DNA of 64,000 nucleotides from Paenibacillus sp. IHBB 10380 (GCF_000949425.1 NZ_CP010976.1:372001-436000), one strand, 5' to 3'; shown: positions 17,853 to 27,249, counted from the first letter of the stretch. The notes: a model not told the origin generated them from the letters alone. Made by a program: numbers and translations.

Positions 17853-18291
17853 GATCTTATGTAGATTCTTCAGTTGGATAAAAATAACCCCGAAAGGCCT
17901 ATAGAATAACCAACTTATGAATCGAAGTAAACCAAGCGTACATTCTCCATCTATAATTACAGATCCATTGTTACTTAAGCCCATATAACATTGTTAAAAA
18001 AACAAGTCTACTTTATCTGGATTGTTCCAGAGACCCCCCTTTTTTATCAAGGATAATTTCAACGTCTGATAATCCTAGTTCAAAAGTGTTTGATTAAGAT
18101 CAAGGGCATTTCCTTCCCCTTCAACATATGTAAGATGTTCCATGTCATTTTCAAAATCATACGGAACTCCAATAATGTCCAAACAATAAATATGGACATA
18201 ATAATTAGAAATTAAGATCGCGGTAGTTGTCACGATTTTATAGAACGCATGTAGTTAATTAGTTTGTATCTTATTAGCTTCATTAACCTCG

Positions 18292-18592
18292 TCAACTCAC
18301 GTCTTTTTCGGGATTGAGCCATACCTGTATGAATTATCATTGCTCACTCGAGGCCTGCTTCTGGACGGTGTAATGTAATACTAAGACTGTATAAGGTTTC
18401 TAGTAAGGTTGCACCTTTCGCTGGGCCTGATAACCAGGTAATATTCCACATCCAAACTTGATTCGGTTCTGTGGCAAAGTGACTTGTAAGTGGCTTAGAT
18501 GCTGACTTCATACTATGTCCGCGATGATACTGTTGCTCATGCTTATGAATAACTCGATAAAAGGTAGACTCCGAGGCGAGGACAAAAGTGTC
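18292..18592 (-). mobile_element. Degraded IS3-family transposase (OrfB) remnant
   Basis: Minus-strand translation gives LASESTFYRVIHKHEQQYHRG, then FATEPNQVWMWNITWLSGPAKG, matching the start of the IS3 DDE integrase core (…ASESTFYR…HRGRS…TGPNQVWMWDITWLPGPAKG). It then jumps directly to ATLLETLYSLSIT, which in intact elements lies far downstream. In another frame it ends with VWLNPEKDVS and TGA at 18292. So a large internal deletion plus a frameshift have destroyed it. The flanking gap (17853-18291, 18593-18800) shows no gene. Confidence 0.75.
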
Positions 18593-18801
18593 CTTTCTTA
18601 CGGGTAATTTATGTATTGATCAGATAATACAGCCGCTTCGGTATTCAAGTTAGTAGCACTAAACTCCAACTTTTTATGCATGAGATGAATATTTATTGAA
18701 AAAAATATAAAAGTTGTAATCTATTAGAAGGTGCATTGTATAAATATATAGAATATATACATGAATACCACTAAATATTATTATCTTGAGGTGCTGCATC
18801 T

Positions 18802-20703
18802 ATGAAGTTTGTACCCAAATTGATGGTCATTGTAATCGCGTTGATATCATGCTCATTAGCGCTCACCTTGGTTATAGGTCAAACCTCTGGTGGTAATTTG
18901 CAGAAGAGTACAAAGACGATCACAGAATGGCAGTTCAAATGGGGATCAGAAGCTGTATTGAATATAAATAATAGAGCGTTAGATCTGGATGAGGATTGGT
19001 TCACGTATAGACAGAGCGAGCCATTACCCAGTAAACCTAGTAATACGAATATAGCATGGATCAAAGTATCTATCCCTGTAATGAAGTGGAGTAATCCTGC
19101 TATTCTAATAAGTCGAATTTACGGCAAACATATCGTAATGAGTATAGATAATAAGCTGATATATGAATCGAATCGAAATTATAGCTATGATGCGCATAAG
19201 ATTGTAGTACCCCTGAATCCAAGCGATACTGGTAAATTACTGTATATAGGAATAGAGGCAGAGAAGGCAAAGATAGGAATCCATAGCAGCATAATCTTAG
19301 GGGACTATACTGAGTTGTTCTCGAAATTTGTGAAGCAGGATATTATTGATGTGATTATTGGGAGTGCCTTTATTTTTATAGCCGTTGTTATGCTGATCTG
19401 TACCATCTTTATTACAAGAAACTTTGTATCCAGCTGGGTTTCTTTATGCGTGATTATTCTATCAACGGGAATTCTAGTCTTGACTTATTCTTCATACTTG
19501 TATGATCTTTATGGTAATTATGGAAAAACGTATACATTTTTATTTGATTGTGCTTTATTAATTATTTTACCTACTGTAACTTATTTCTTTGAAAAAATAC
19601 AAGGGAATGGCTATCATGCCATTATTTCTAGATACAGAAAATTTCAAATTGCCTATTCTATTCTTTGTTTTGTATGTATGATCGTAACCGTCGTTGCTCT
19701 AGATAAGTATCATGAGCTTAACTACTTCATATCTGTCACTCTATTAGGATATACGATGATCATTCAATGTCTAATGTTATTAGTGACTTTAATTATTTAT
19801 GCAGTCAAAGGGAATAAGGATGTATATATTTTCTCGATTGGTATTGGATTATTTACTGGAACATCATTACTAGATCTAATCATATTCTATATTAAATCAG
19901 GTAACTACGAGTTTATTTTATGGAAATGGGGGATTGTGGGCTCAATTACTATTCTTATCATTATCATAGGAAGGAAATTTGCTGATAGTCACGAGCAAAT
20001 TGTGAAGTACTCCAAGGAGCAGGAGTTATTTAATATTGAACTACAACGTTCTGAGAAGATGGAGATTATTAGTGAGTTGGCAGCTTCAGTTGCACATGAA
20101 GTTAGAAATCCGCTTCAAGTAAGCCGTGGATTTATACAACTTCTAATTGAAGAGAATGAACAGCAGCAACAGCCATACTTATTAATGGCGCTAGAGGAAT
20201 TGGATAGAGCCTCTAGTATTATTACGGATTTCCTAACCTTTGCAGAGCCTGAATTTGATCAGGTAACACGATTGAATATCAGTAAAGAGCTTAGGCATAT
20301 TGAGGAAATCCTTTTACCTTTAACTAATTTGCAGAACGGAATTATAACCATCGATGTACCACACGATCTCTACGTAGCAGGTAATTCTTCGAAATTCAAG
20401 CAAGCATTCATCAATATGATGAAGAACAGCATTGAAGCCTTGAATGACAACGGTGATATTAGAGTATGGGCGTATGAAGCAGAGGCTGAAGTGGTTATTC
20501 ATATAAGAGATAACGGTGAAGGTATGGACCCGATGGTGATATCTCGATTAGGAGAGCCTTATTTCTCCAATAAGACGAAGGGGACTGGACTTGGATTGAT
20601 GGTAAGCTATCGGATTGTTGAAGTGATGAATGGGAGTATAACCTTTACAAGTGAAAAAGGAGTAGGAACGGAGGTTATAATCAAATTTCCATCTATCCTA
20701 TAA
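18802..20703 (+). CDS. 7TM sensor histidine kinase 1, candidate pheromone receptor
   Basis: 633 residues. N-terminal membrane helix (about 7-26), an extracytoplasmic domain (about 28-180, with ITEWQFKWGSEA and DEDWFTYRQSE), then seven membrane helices (about 182-395). The kinase has a HisKA dimerisation helix with His432 in SVAHEVRNPLQV and a HATPase: N-box NMMKNSIEAL, G1 DNGEGM, G2 GTGLGLMVSYRIVE. The layout resembles 7TMR-DISM receptors. It is a close paralogue of the kinase at 22241, and the pair flank the ComQ-like synthase and NHLP peptide genes, which suggests they sense that product. No response regulator lies next to it. Start follows CTTGAGGTGCT, shared with the paralogue. Confidence 0.85.
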   Translation: MKFVPKLMVIVIALISCSLALTLVIGQTSGGNLQKSTKTITEWQFKWGSEAVLNINNRALDLDEDWFTYRQSEPLPSKPSNTNIAWIKVSIPVMKWSNPAILISRIYGKHIVMSIDNKLIYESNRNYSYDAHKIVVPLNPSDTGKLLYIGIEAEKAKIGIHSSIILGDYTELFSKFVKQDIIDVIIGSAFIFIAVVMLICTIFITRNFVSSWVSLCVIILSTGILVLTYSSYLYDLYGNYGKTYTFLFDCALLIILPTVTYFFEKIQGNGYHAIISRYRKFQIAYSILCFVCMIVTVVALDKYHELNYFISVTLLGYTMIIQCLMLLVTLIIYAVKGNKDVYIFSIGIGLFTGTSLLDLIIFYIKSGNYEFILWKWGIVGSITILIIIIGRKFADSHEQIVKYSKEQELFNIELQRSEKMEIISELAASVAHEVRNPLQVSRGFIQLLIEENEQQQQPYLLMALEELDRASSIITDFLTFAEPEFDQVTRLNISKELRHIEEILLPLTNLQNGIITIDVPHDLYVAGNSSKFKQAFINMMKNSIEALNDNGDIRVWAYEAEAEVVIHIRDNGEGMDPMVISRLGEPYFSNKTKGTGLGLMVSYRIVEVMNGSITFTSEKGVGTEVIIKFPSIL

Positions 20704-20781
20704 TAAACAAGGAGAGATGGAAATTTGAAGACCTCTTAATCCTACCCCTTAAGTCACGATTATGCTATAAAGTACATTAGA

Positions 20782-21021
20782 TTACCACTTGGCTCTTCGT
20801 TGACTATGATTAAGATTTATTTCAGATGGATTTGAAGGAATAACCAAGTAAAGTTCGTCAGAAGATTCCTCGACAGCTTTAAGTTTAATGTGTTCAGGGA
20901 TAATTACTCCAAGTACTTCTTTAATTGCGGCTTTAGGATCTGCCAAAAGAAGCTCCTTAAAACTTGGGTCCTCCCATGCCTTATTAATAATTTGTGTTTG
21001 AAGGAGAGCCTGTGTTGTCAA
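20782..21021 (-). CDS. NHLP-leader peptide precursor ending in Trp; candidate prenylated pheromone (ComX-like role)
   Basis: 79 residues from TTG 21021, 5-6 nt after AAAGGGTGATT. The frame is open further upstream to 21057 but without a ribosome site. Residues about 4-66 match the nitrile-hydratase-like leader of RiPP precursors: TQIINKAWEDPSFKELLLAD, PKAAIKEVLGV, IPEHIKLKAVEES and ELYLVIPSNPSE. The segment after it is short (INLNHSQRRAKW), basic, and ends in Trp. Trp near the C-terminus is the residue prenylated in ComX. The gene lies 68 nt downstream of, and in the same direction as, the ComQ-like synthase, the comQ-comX order. No Cys is present, so lanthipeptide-type chemistry is excluded; Ser and His remain possible sites. 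Cleavage enzyme and mature form are unknown. Confidence 0.7.
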   Translation of the reverse strand: MTTQALLQTQIINKAWEDPSFKELLLADPKAAIKEVLGVIIPEHIKLKAVEESSDELYLVIPSNPSEINLNHSQRRAKW

Positions 21022-21089
21022 TAGAATCACCCTTTCGAATTTTGTTAATATTACCATAAAAGTATAGCATGGACATAATTATAAATCTA

Positions 21090-22022
21090 TTACTTTCTAG
21101 TGTTTTCTAGCAACCAGTAATGTAGACCGCCTTGCTGTTGCAATATTCTCGATTCTTCAATTTCTTGAGCATCTTGTGATAGATCATTCACTAGCATTTC
21201 ATGAAAAGAGAGCAGATGCGTAAGCTGGATATCCCGGCTTAGAAGATACTGATGATTAGCAGTGGCAATGTCTACATAGTTTTTCATAATACTTCGAACA
21301 TAGATTGAAGTTTTGACTGAATCTACAGTTAGTATTTGGTGTGGGTAGTGCTCTTTCTTAATCATGGACAATAAGCTGTTATAGTTACCATCTGCAAGAT
21401 CTTCTTGCCAATCGACCCAGTCATCGGACATTTGCAATGTAATTAGGACACGTTCAACGAGATCGGATACGGTAGGAATAAGATCATTTTGACCAGACAA
21501 TAGAAGAATACCCGTGCTAGATAGTTTGAGAGGAGCTGACTTTTTGGCAATCATACTTGGATCTGACTGGAAGTAATCTTTATGGTTCTCATTAGTAAGA
21601 CCGTCTGACCACTCTCTTATGTATTGGTTAAAGTAAGTCCAGAATGGTGAATCTGAAGCGAAGTAGGATCTATAGATGTCAAGGAAGTGCAAGTAGAATA
21701 AATTGCTTAGGATTAGTTGTGATCTGTCGCTATTCGAAGGTTCATCCATGAGATCGTCCTGAATGAAAAAGTATAGCATTGCGAATACGTTGCCTAAGGA
21801 AAGCTTTCGGTAATCTTCATTGGAGAGAGTTGAAGTCTCCTTCATCCAAAAAGGTAAAAGATAGCAAATATAATTTTTGGTGCTATCCTCAGAATGGATA
21901 TTAAACTTGTTTAAGTAGGACAGTCCCTTATGATCAAGGGAAGGCGGAAATTGTGAAATGATTTCTTGAGCTTCTACAAAAACTTGGGATATTTCATTAT
22001 CAAATTCTTTTAACCATTCCAT
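21090..22022 (-). CDS. Class I isoprenoid synthase-like protein, candidate peptide prenyltransferase (ComQ-like)
   Basis: 310 residues, all-helical, no signal peptide. Residues 89-93 are DDLMD in YFFIQDDLMDEPS, the first Asp-rich motif of trans-prenyltransferases and terpene synthases. A second acidic cluster DDWVDWQED is at 200-208 and is followed by GNYNSLL. The length equals that of ComQ (about 300), which transfers a farnesyl or geranyl group to a Trp of pre-ComX. The following gene encodes a Trp-ended NHLP-leader peptide. Alternatively it is a small-molecule terpene synthase, but no terpene tailoring genes are near. Start ATG 22022 follows CAGGTGATGCT. It is divergent from kinase 2 across 218 bp. 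Confidence 0.7.
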   Translation of the reverse strand: MEWLKEFDNEISQVFVEAQEIISQFPPSLDHKGLSYLNKFNIHSEDSTKNYICYLLPFWMKETSTLSNEDYRKLSLGNVFAMLYFFIQDDLMDEPSNSDRSQLILSNLFYLHFLDIYRSYFASDSPFWTYFNQYIREWSDGLTNENHKDYFQSDPSMIAKKSAPLKLSSTGILLLSGQNDLIPTVSDLVERVLITLQMSDDWVDWQEDLADGNYNSLLSMIKKEHYPHQILTVDSVKTSIYVRSIMKNYVDIATANHQYLLSRDIQLTHLLSFHEMLVNDLSQDAQEIEESRILQQQGGLHYWLLENTRK

Positions 22023-22240
22023 AGCATCACCTGAATTATTAAAATTTCATTCCCATGATAGTAAATGAAATTATGTCATTGATATATTATCATAGTTTTA
22101 CAAAATAACCCATTGTATTTCTGAAGTATATAATATTTGGAATAAAAATTTTGGTATTCCATATTTTTTTGAAGGGAAGCTTGGAACTTTGTCGAATGAT
22201 AGTTAACATTATGTTTATTTCTAACGCTTGAGGTGCTAGT

Positions 22241-24157
22241 ATGAAGTTCGTTTCAAAATGGTTTTTATACATAATCGTTATACTGTCGATATTATCGTCG
22301 TTAGTAATAACGTCTAAAGATACTAATGCAGAGGCAGCAACTAAGAGTATTACCCAGTGGCAATTCATGTGGGCGAATTCAAGCAATACGGGGTCTGAGA
22401 TCACAGCCAACCCTTCTTCGACTGAATGGACTTGGTTGGAGGTTGATCAGGCTCTACCAATGGGTAGAGAGGAAAGTGATGCAGCATGGATTAAATTTCG
22501 ATTACCGAAGTCAGATTTATCATATCCAGCTCTTTTAATTAAACCAATTCATGCTCAGAGACTATCTGTATATATGAATACAACTCTAATCTATGAAGTT
22601 AGTCGAGATTATGGATATGATTTTAATAAGATTTTGTTGCCGATTCATCATCAAGATGCTGGTAAAGACATTTATATACACGTACAAACGGAGACAAATA
22701 GAATAGGTCTGTTAGATGAACCGAGAATAGGTGATTACCAAACCATGCTAAATGTATTTGTGAGAGAAGATTTAATTGATGTTATTTTGGGTAGCTCAGT
22801 TATTTTTATAGCATTAGTTATGCTGATTTGTACTTTTTTTCTGAAAAAAGTACAAATGCCTAATTGGTTATCTCTTAGTATTGTTTTGATATCGATAGGG
22901 ACGTTGATCTTGACGTATTCTCCATTCCTATACACTTACTATGGAGAATATGGAAAGTTGTATATCTCCTTGTTCGATATATCTTTATACGTTTGTTCCC
23001 CAGGACTTACATATATATTTGAGACGATGATTGGGAGAGGCTATCACTCTATCATTCGGAAATATAGGAAATTTCAAGTCATATATTCATTGTTAGGCGT
23101 AACGTTTATGTTTGTTAATTTAATACTTGATAATGCTTTATTTCGTGAGTATTATGTGTTTTCTGTTACGATCTTAGGAATTCTTATCATTATACAAGGG
23201 ATTTTACTTGTGACGAGTGCAGTATATTATTCAGCAAAAGGAAATAAGGATGCGATCATTATCTCCATCGGTTTTGCTGTGTTCTCCTTGTGTGGACTAT
23301 TTGAAATGATATGGTTCTATATTCAAGACGGTGATTATGATTTATTTCTATGGAAATGGGGCGTAATGGGATTTGTTATTTCTTTAATCGTTCTGCTCGG
23401 CCGGAAGTTCGCTCTGAATCATCAGCGGGTTGTGGAGTACTCTAAGGAATTGGCATTGTTCAACAATGAGCTGCAACGATCGGAGAAGATGGACATCATT
23501 AGTGAGCTTGCAGCATCTGTTGCTCATGAGGTGAGAAATCCATTGCAGGTGACAAGAGGGTTCTTACAGCTACTGGAGGAGAAATCCAATGGGAAGGAAA
23601 AAGGTTATCTTAAGCTAGCGCTTGAAGAATTAGAAAGAGCTTCGAATATTATTACGGACTTCCTAACCTTTGCTAAACCAGAAATTGAGCATGTTTCCAT
23701 ACTAGACGTTGCACATGAGTTCAAGCATATCGAAGGGATCCTTATACCTTTAGCTAATTTACAGGGAGGAAGTATTCATACCAGCATCCCTTCGAAATTA
23801 ATAATCAAAGGTAACTCATCCAAGTTCAAGCAAGCTTTTATTAATATGATTAAGAATAGTATTGAAGCTCTTGGAGATCGTGGTTTCATCCATATTTGGG
23901 CTTATCAAGAAAAGGATCAGATTGTCATCCATATTCAGGATAACGGTGTAGGGATGGGAGAAGCAGAGATAATAAGACTAGGGGAGCCCTATTATTCTAA
24001 TAAAACGAAAGGAACAGGGCTCGGTCTTATGGTCACCTATCGTATTGTAGAAGCCATGAAGGGTAAAATTAAGTTTAAGAGCGAAAAAGGAAGTGGTACG
24101 GAAGCGATCATTACATTTCCTGTGGCTGCGGAAGAAGATATAGCAAGTGAGGAATAA
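22241..24157 (+). CDS. 7TM sensor histidine kinase 2, paralogue of kinase 1
   Basis: 638 residues with the same layout as the kinase at 18802: signal/membrane helix, extracytoplasmic domain (ITQWQFMWANSSN, SDAAWIKFRLP), seven membrane helices, HisKA with His429 in SVAHEVRNPLQVTRGFLQL, and HATPase with NMIKNSIEAL, DNGVGM, GTGLGLMVTYRIVE. Membrane-proximal and kinase parts are very similar to kinase 1, while the extracytoplasmic part is more diverged. It is transcribed away from the synthase gene and ends in a strong terminator. Having two receptors for one signal, or one receptor for a rival signal, are both compatible with this. Confidence 0.85.
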   Translation: MKFVSKWFLYIIVILSILSSLVITSKDTNAEAATKSITQWQFMWANSSNTGSEITANPSSTEWTWLEVDQALPMGREESDAAWIKFRLPKSDLSYPALLIKPIHAQRLSVYMNTTLIYEVSRDYGYDFNKILLPIHHQDAGKDIYIHVQTETNRIGLLDEPRIGDYQTMLNVFVREDLIDVILGSSVIFIALVMLICTFFLKKVQMPNWLSLSIVLISIGTLILTYSPFLYTYYGEYGKLYISLFDISLYVCSPGLTYIFETMIGRGYHSIIRKYRKFQVIYSLLGVTFMFVNLILDNALFREYYVFSVTILGILIIIQGILLVTSAVYYSAKGNKDAIIISIGFAVFSLCGLFEMIWFYIQDGDYDLFLWKWGVMGFVISLIVLLGRKFALNHQRVVEYSKELALFNNELQRSEKMDIISELAASVAHEVRNPLQVTRGFLQLLEEKSNGKEKGYLKLALEELERASNIITDFLTFAKPEIEHVSILDVAHEFKHIEGILIPLANLQGGSIHTSIPSKLIIKGNSSKFKQAFINMIKNSIEALGDRGFIHIWAYQEKDQIVIHIQDNGVGMGEAEIIRLGEPYYSNKTKGTGLGLMVTYRIVEAMKGKIKFKSEKGSGTEAIITFPVAAEEDIASEE

Positions 24158-24204
24158 TAAAAAAGGAATTGAGCAGATGATAATATGCTCAATTCCTTTT
24201 TTAG
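24158..24204 (+). terminator. Rho-independent terminator after kinase 2
   Basis: AAAAAAGGAATTGAGCA/TGCTCAATTCCTTTTTT stem with T-run. Confidence 0.9.
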
Positions 24205-24400
24205 ATTGATTATTTCTCGTTAGAATAAGATTCCGAATAACTGATGATCTTATGCGTTCACAATGGACCTACATTATAGAGTTCCGATTGTCCAATTATA
24301 TATGACAATTATTCTGAAGATCTATCATAACAATATATAATTAAATACTTCGTATGAGTTCTGATATTGCATTTTAACTACAACTATCTTATGATATTTA

Positions 24401-24448
24401 TGAAAATAATTTTCTTTGTAATTATCTAATATAATAAAATTATTTTCA
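24401..24448. promoter_or_regulatory. Paired operator sites for the RpiR-type regulator (inverted repeat)
   Basis: TGAAAATAATTTT (24401-24413) and its exact complement AAAATTATTTTCA (24436-24448) face each other directly upstream of the GTG start at 24467. The first arm continues to GAAAATAATTTTC, itself a palindrome. RpiR/MurR regulators bind TGAAA-N-TTTCA-type sites, so autoregulation is likely. Confidence 0.55.
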
Positions 24449-24466
24449 TGAGTAGGAGGTTTGTTC

Positions 24467-25330
24467 GTGGCTCCCATACTGCAAGCATTAATTAAGGAAA
24501 GAGAGAAGCTTTCGCTTCTAGAACAACGGCTAGTAGATTATATTTTAGAATTTCCAAGCAATGTAGTTCGTACGAGCATTAAAGAATTAGCAGAGCTATG
24601 TGGGGTGAGTCCCGCTACAGTAACAAGATTCTGCAAGAATTTTCATTTTAAAGGTTATCCTGATTTTAAATTGAAACTTGCAAGTGAGATCGCACATCTT
24701 GATGGAGAGGCCAATTCTCTTTACACCTCTTATCAGGATATTGTGGCAGGTAATTCACTATCTATCATTATTGAAGCGATGCAGTCCAACCATTTAACTT
24801 CGATCCGCGATACGACGTCATTATTGGATTTGGGACGTTTAGAACAAGTTGTGGATTGGTTATGTCAGGCACCAAGGATTGATTTATATGGGATGGCAAC
24901 CTCCTCCATTGTAGCGCAGGATTTCTATCAAAAGTTAATTCGGATAGGCAAGAATTGTACAGCATTTGCAGATGCACATATGCAGATTACATCTGCATCC
25001 ACGTTGAAGCCGACTGATGTAGCACTCGCTATTTCTTATTCCGGCGAAACACCGGAAACGATCGATGCTTTGAACTGTGCTAAATCAAGTGGAGCTTTCA
25101 CAATCTCGATAACATCGTACGGAAAGAGCACGTTGGCCTCTGTCGCGGACATTGCCTTATTCTCTTCTTCTTTAGAAAAGGGTATGCGCAGGGGAGATAT
25201 GGCTTCACGTATTGCCCAGTTACATATTATTGATATTCTGTTTATGGGAATGACCAGTAAAGGCTTTGATTTTTTTGTTCCTAATCTAGAGCGATCTTAT
25301 CTTAATGTTCAAAAATATCGTAAAAACTAA
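24467..25330 (+). CDS. RpiR/MurR-family transcriptional regulator of GlcNAc genes
   Basis: 287 residues from GTG 24467, 7 nt after AGGAGG (TTG 24461 is too close). N-terminal HTH_6: LSLLEQRLVDYILEFPSNVV and SIKELAELCGVSPATVTRFCKNFHFKGYPDFK. C-terminal SIS domain with DLYGMATSSIVAQDFYQKL and ALAISYSGETPETIDAL, which binds a phosphosugar. It is the first gene of a regulator-nagB-nagA operon (15 nt to nagB), so GlcN-6-P or GlcNAc-6-P is the likely effector. Confidence 0.92.
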   Translation: MAPILQALIKEREKLSLLEQRLVDYILEFPSNVVRTSIKELAELCGVSPATVTRFCKNFHFKGYPDFKLKLASEIAHLDGEANSLYTSYQDIVAGNSLSIIIEAMQSNHLTSIRDTTSLLDLGRLEQVVDWLCQAPRIDLYGMATSSIVAQDFYQKLIRIGKNCTAFADAHMQITSASTLKPTDVALAISYSGETPETIDALNCAKSSGAFTISITSYGKSTLASVADIALFSSSLEKGMRRGDMASRIAQLHIIDILFMGMTSKGFDFFVPNLERSYLNVQKYRKN

Positions 25331-25345
25331 GGAGGAAAAATATTA

Positions 25346-26074
25346 ATGAATATCTACACGTTTCAACATGAAGAAGATTTCGTCGAGACAGGTGCCAATC
25401 TGATTGCAAGCTTGCTTCTTACTAATCCTAAGGCTGTATTGGGACTTGCTACAGGAAGTTCACCTATAGGTATTTACAAGCGATTAATTGATATGTACCG
25501 CAAAGGGTTTATTAGTTTCTCTAGAGCTTCTTCTTATAATTTGGATGAGTATGTTGGGCTTCCAGCTGGGCATTCCGAAAGCTACAGAACTTTTATGGAT
25601 ACTCAGTTGTTTGATCACATTGATTTACCTCTAGCTCATAGCCATATTCCTAACAGTAACGCTCAAGATTTACAAGAAGAATGTAGAAGATACGACCGTA
25701 TGCTAGAAGACCACGGCCCTGTTGATTTACAATTGCTGGGCCTCGGTCACAACGGACATATTGGATTTAACGAACCTGATACTAGCTTAGTAGGGGGAAC
25801 GCATGTCGTGGAACTGCAGGAAAAGACACGTACGGCGAATGCAAGATTTTTCCCTAGCTTAGACGATGTACCGAGACAAGCCATTACGATGGGTGTAGGA
25901 AGTATTTTGAAAGCCAAACAGATTGTATTATTAGTACGTGGAGAAGAGAAGGCGGAGATCGCCAAGCGTGCGCTCCAAGGTCCAATCACGACAGATTGTC
26001 CAGCTTCTCTGCTTCAATGTCATCCTAATGTCGTTGTGCTGCTAGACCAAGAAGCAGGGAGACTATTAACATGA
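25346..26074 (+). CDS. nagB: Glucosamine-6-phosphate deaminase
   Basis: 242 residues, usual for the short bacillar form lacking the allosteric C-terminal extension. Motifs: GLATGSSPIGIYKRLI (phosphate loop), SSYNLDEYVGLP with the catalytic Asp, LLGLGHNGHIGFNEP with the active-site His, and AITMGVGSILKAKQIVLL. It converts GlcN-6-P to fructose-6-P and ammonia in GlcNAc catabolism. Ribosome site AAGGAGG; its end overlaps nagA by 4 nt. Confidence 0.96.
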   Translation: MNIYTFQHEEDFVETGANLIASLLLTNPKAVLGLATGSSPIGIYKRLIDMYRKGFISFSRASSYNLDEYVGLPAGHSESYRTFMDTQLFDHIDLPLAHSHIPNSNAQDLQEECRRYDRMLEDHGPVDLQLLGLGHNGHIGFNEPDTSLVGGTHVVELQEKTRTANARFFPSLDDVPRQAITMGVGSILKAKQIVLLVRGEEKAEIAKRALQGPITTDCPASLLQCHPNVVVLLDQEAGRLLT

Positions 26075-27249
26075 GTAATGATGCCGTACCACAACTGATT
26101 TATGGCAAGTTGTTAACACCTCATGGTTTCATTGATCATGGCGTTCTGGCTCTAGAAGGAGAGAATATTGTATACGCAGGTGAAGCACAATGGCTTCCAT
26201 CTCGCTATATGGATGGGGCAGTGAAGGTTGAAGCGGTAGACCAATATATTATTCCTGGTTTCATTGATGTTCACGTCCACGGTGGATATGGACAGGACTT
26301 TATGGATGCTGGGCAAGAAGAACTAGATACGATTACTAAGTTCCATTGTTCTCAGGGTACAACGACGATGTTAGCGACGACAATGACGGCTCCTAAGCAA
26401 GCTATTGATAAGGTATTAGAAGAGGTAAATACGTATCAGAAACGTGGAATGCCTTATGCTCAACTCAGTGGTGTACATCTAGAAGGTCCTTTCGTTAACC
26501 CTAAATGGTGTGGTGCTCAGAATCCCGAACATATGATTCCTGCCAATCTTTCTTGGCTTAATGAATGGGAATCAAAGTATCCTGGACTGATTAAACAAGT
26601 AACGTTAGCTCCAGAAGGCGAGGGAGCGCTTGAGGCAATACTTTGGCTAAGAAAACACAATATTACAGCTGCACTAGGGCATACGGACGCTACCTATGAT
26701 GAGGTTAAGGCAGCTGTAGAGATGGGGCTAAATCAGTGCGTGCATTGCTTTAATGCAATGACGCCATTGCATCACCGTAATCCAGGGGCGGTAGGGGCGA
26801 TACTAAGTGATGAACGCATTAGAGCAGAAATTATTGCAGATGGTGTTCATGTTCATCCTGCGGTCGTAACGATTCTTGCTCGCCTTAAGCAGAATAATAA
26901 TCTAATACTGATTACCGATGCTATGTCAGCCACGGGTCTATGTGATGGTGAATATATGTTAGGTGATCTCCCTGTAATTGTTCATGAAGGTATAGCTACT
27001 TTAAGAGATAATGAGGGTGCTTTGGCAGGAAGTACTCTGACGATGATTAAGGGATATCGTTATTTAATTCATAACGTGGGCCTTACTCTTGAAGAGGCTT
27101 CTCAAGTAGCTAGCTTAAATCCAGCTATCTCTCTTGGCATAGCACAGCGTACCGGAACTTTGGAAGTTGGCAAGCAGGGAGACGTCCTGTTGCTAGATAA
27201 AGATTTGGAGCTCCAAGGTGTATGGGTAAAGGGGAAAAAGATTTCTTAA
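26071..27249 (+). CDS. nagA: N-acetylglucosamine-6-phosphate deacetylase
   Basis: 392-residue amidohydrolase. FIDVHVHGGYGQDFMDA holds the first metal-binding HxH, HLEGPFVNPKWCGAQNPEH the metal Glu, ALGHTDATYDE and CVHCFNAMTPLHHRNPG the further metal and substrate His residues, and LITDAMSATGL the catalytic Asp. It deacetylates GlcNAc-6-P to feed NagB. Last gene of the regulator-nagB-nagA operon. A chitin-type LPMO gene 0.8 kb downstream fits the same diet. Confidence 0.96.
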   Translation: MSNDAVPQLIYGKLLTPHGFIDHGVLALEGENIVYAGEAQWLPSRYMDGAVKVEAVDQYIIPGFIDVHVHGGYGQDFMDAGQEELDTITKFHCSQGTTTMLATTMTAPKQAIDKVLEEVNTYQKRGMPYAQLSGVHLEGPFVNPKWCGAQNPEHMIPANLSWLNEWESKYPGLIKQVTLAPEGEGALEAILWLRKHNITAALGHTDATYDEVKAAVEMGLNQCVHCFNAMTPLHHRNPGAVGAILSDERIRAEIIADGVHVHPAVVTILARLKQNNNLILITDAMSATGLCDGEYMLGDLPVIVHEGIATLRDNEGALAGSTLTMIKGYRYLIHNVGLTLEEASQVASLNPAISLGIAQRTGTLEVGKQGDVLLLDKDLELQGVWVKGKKIS

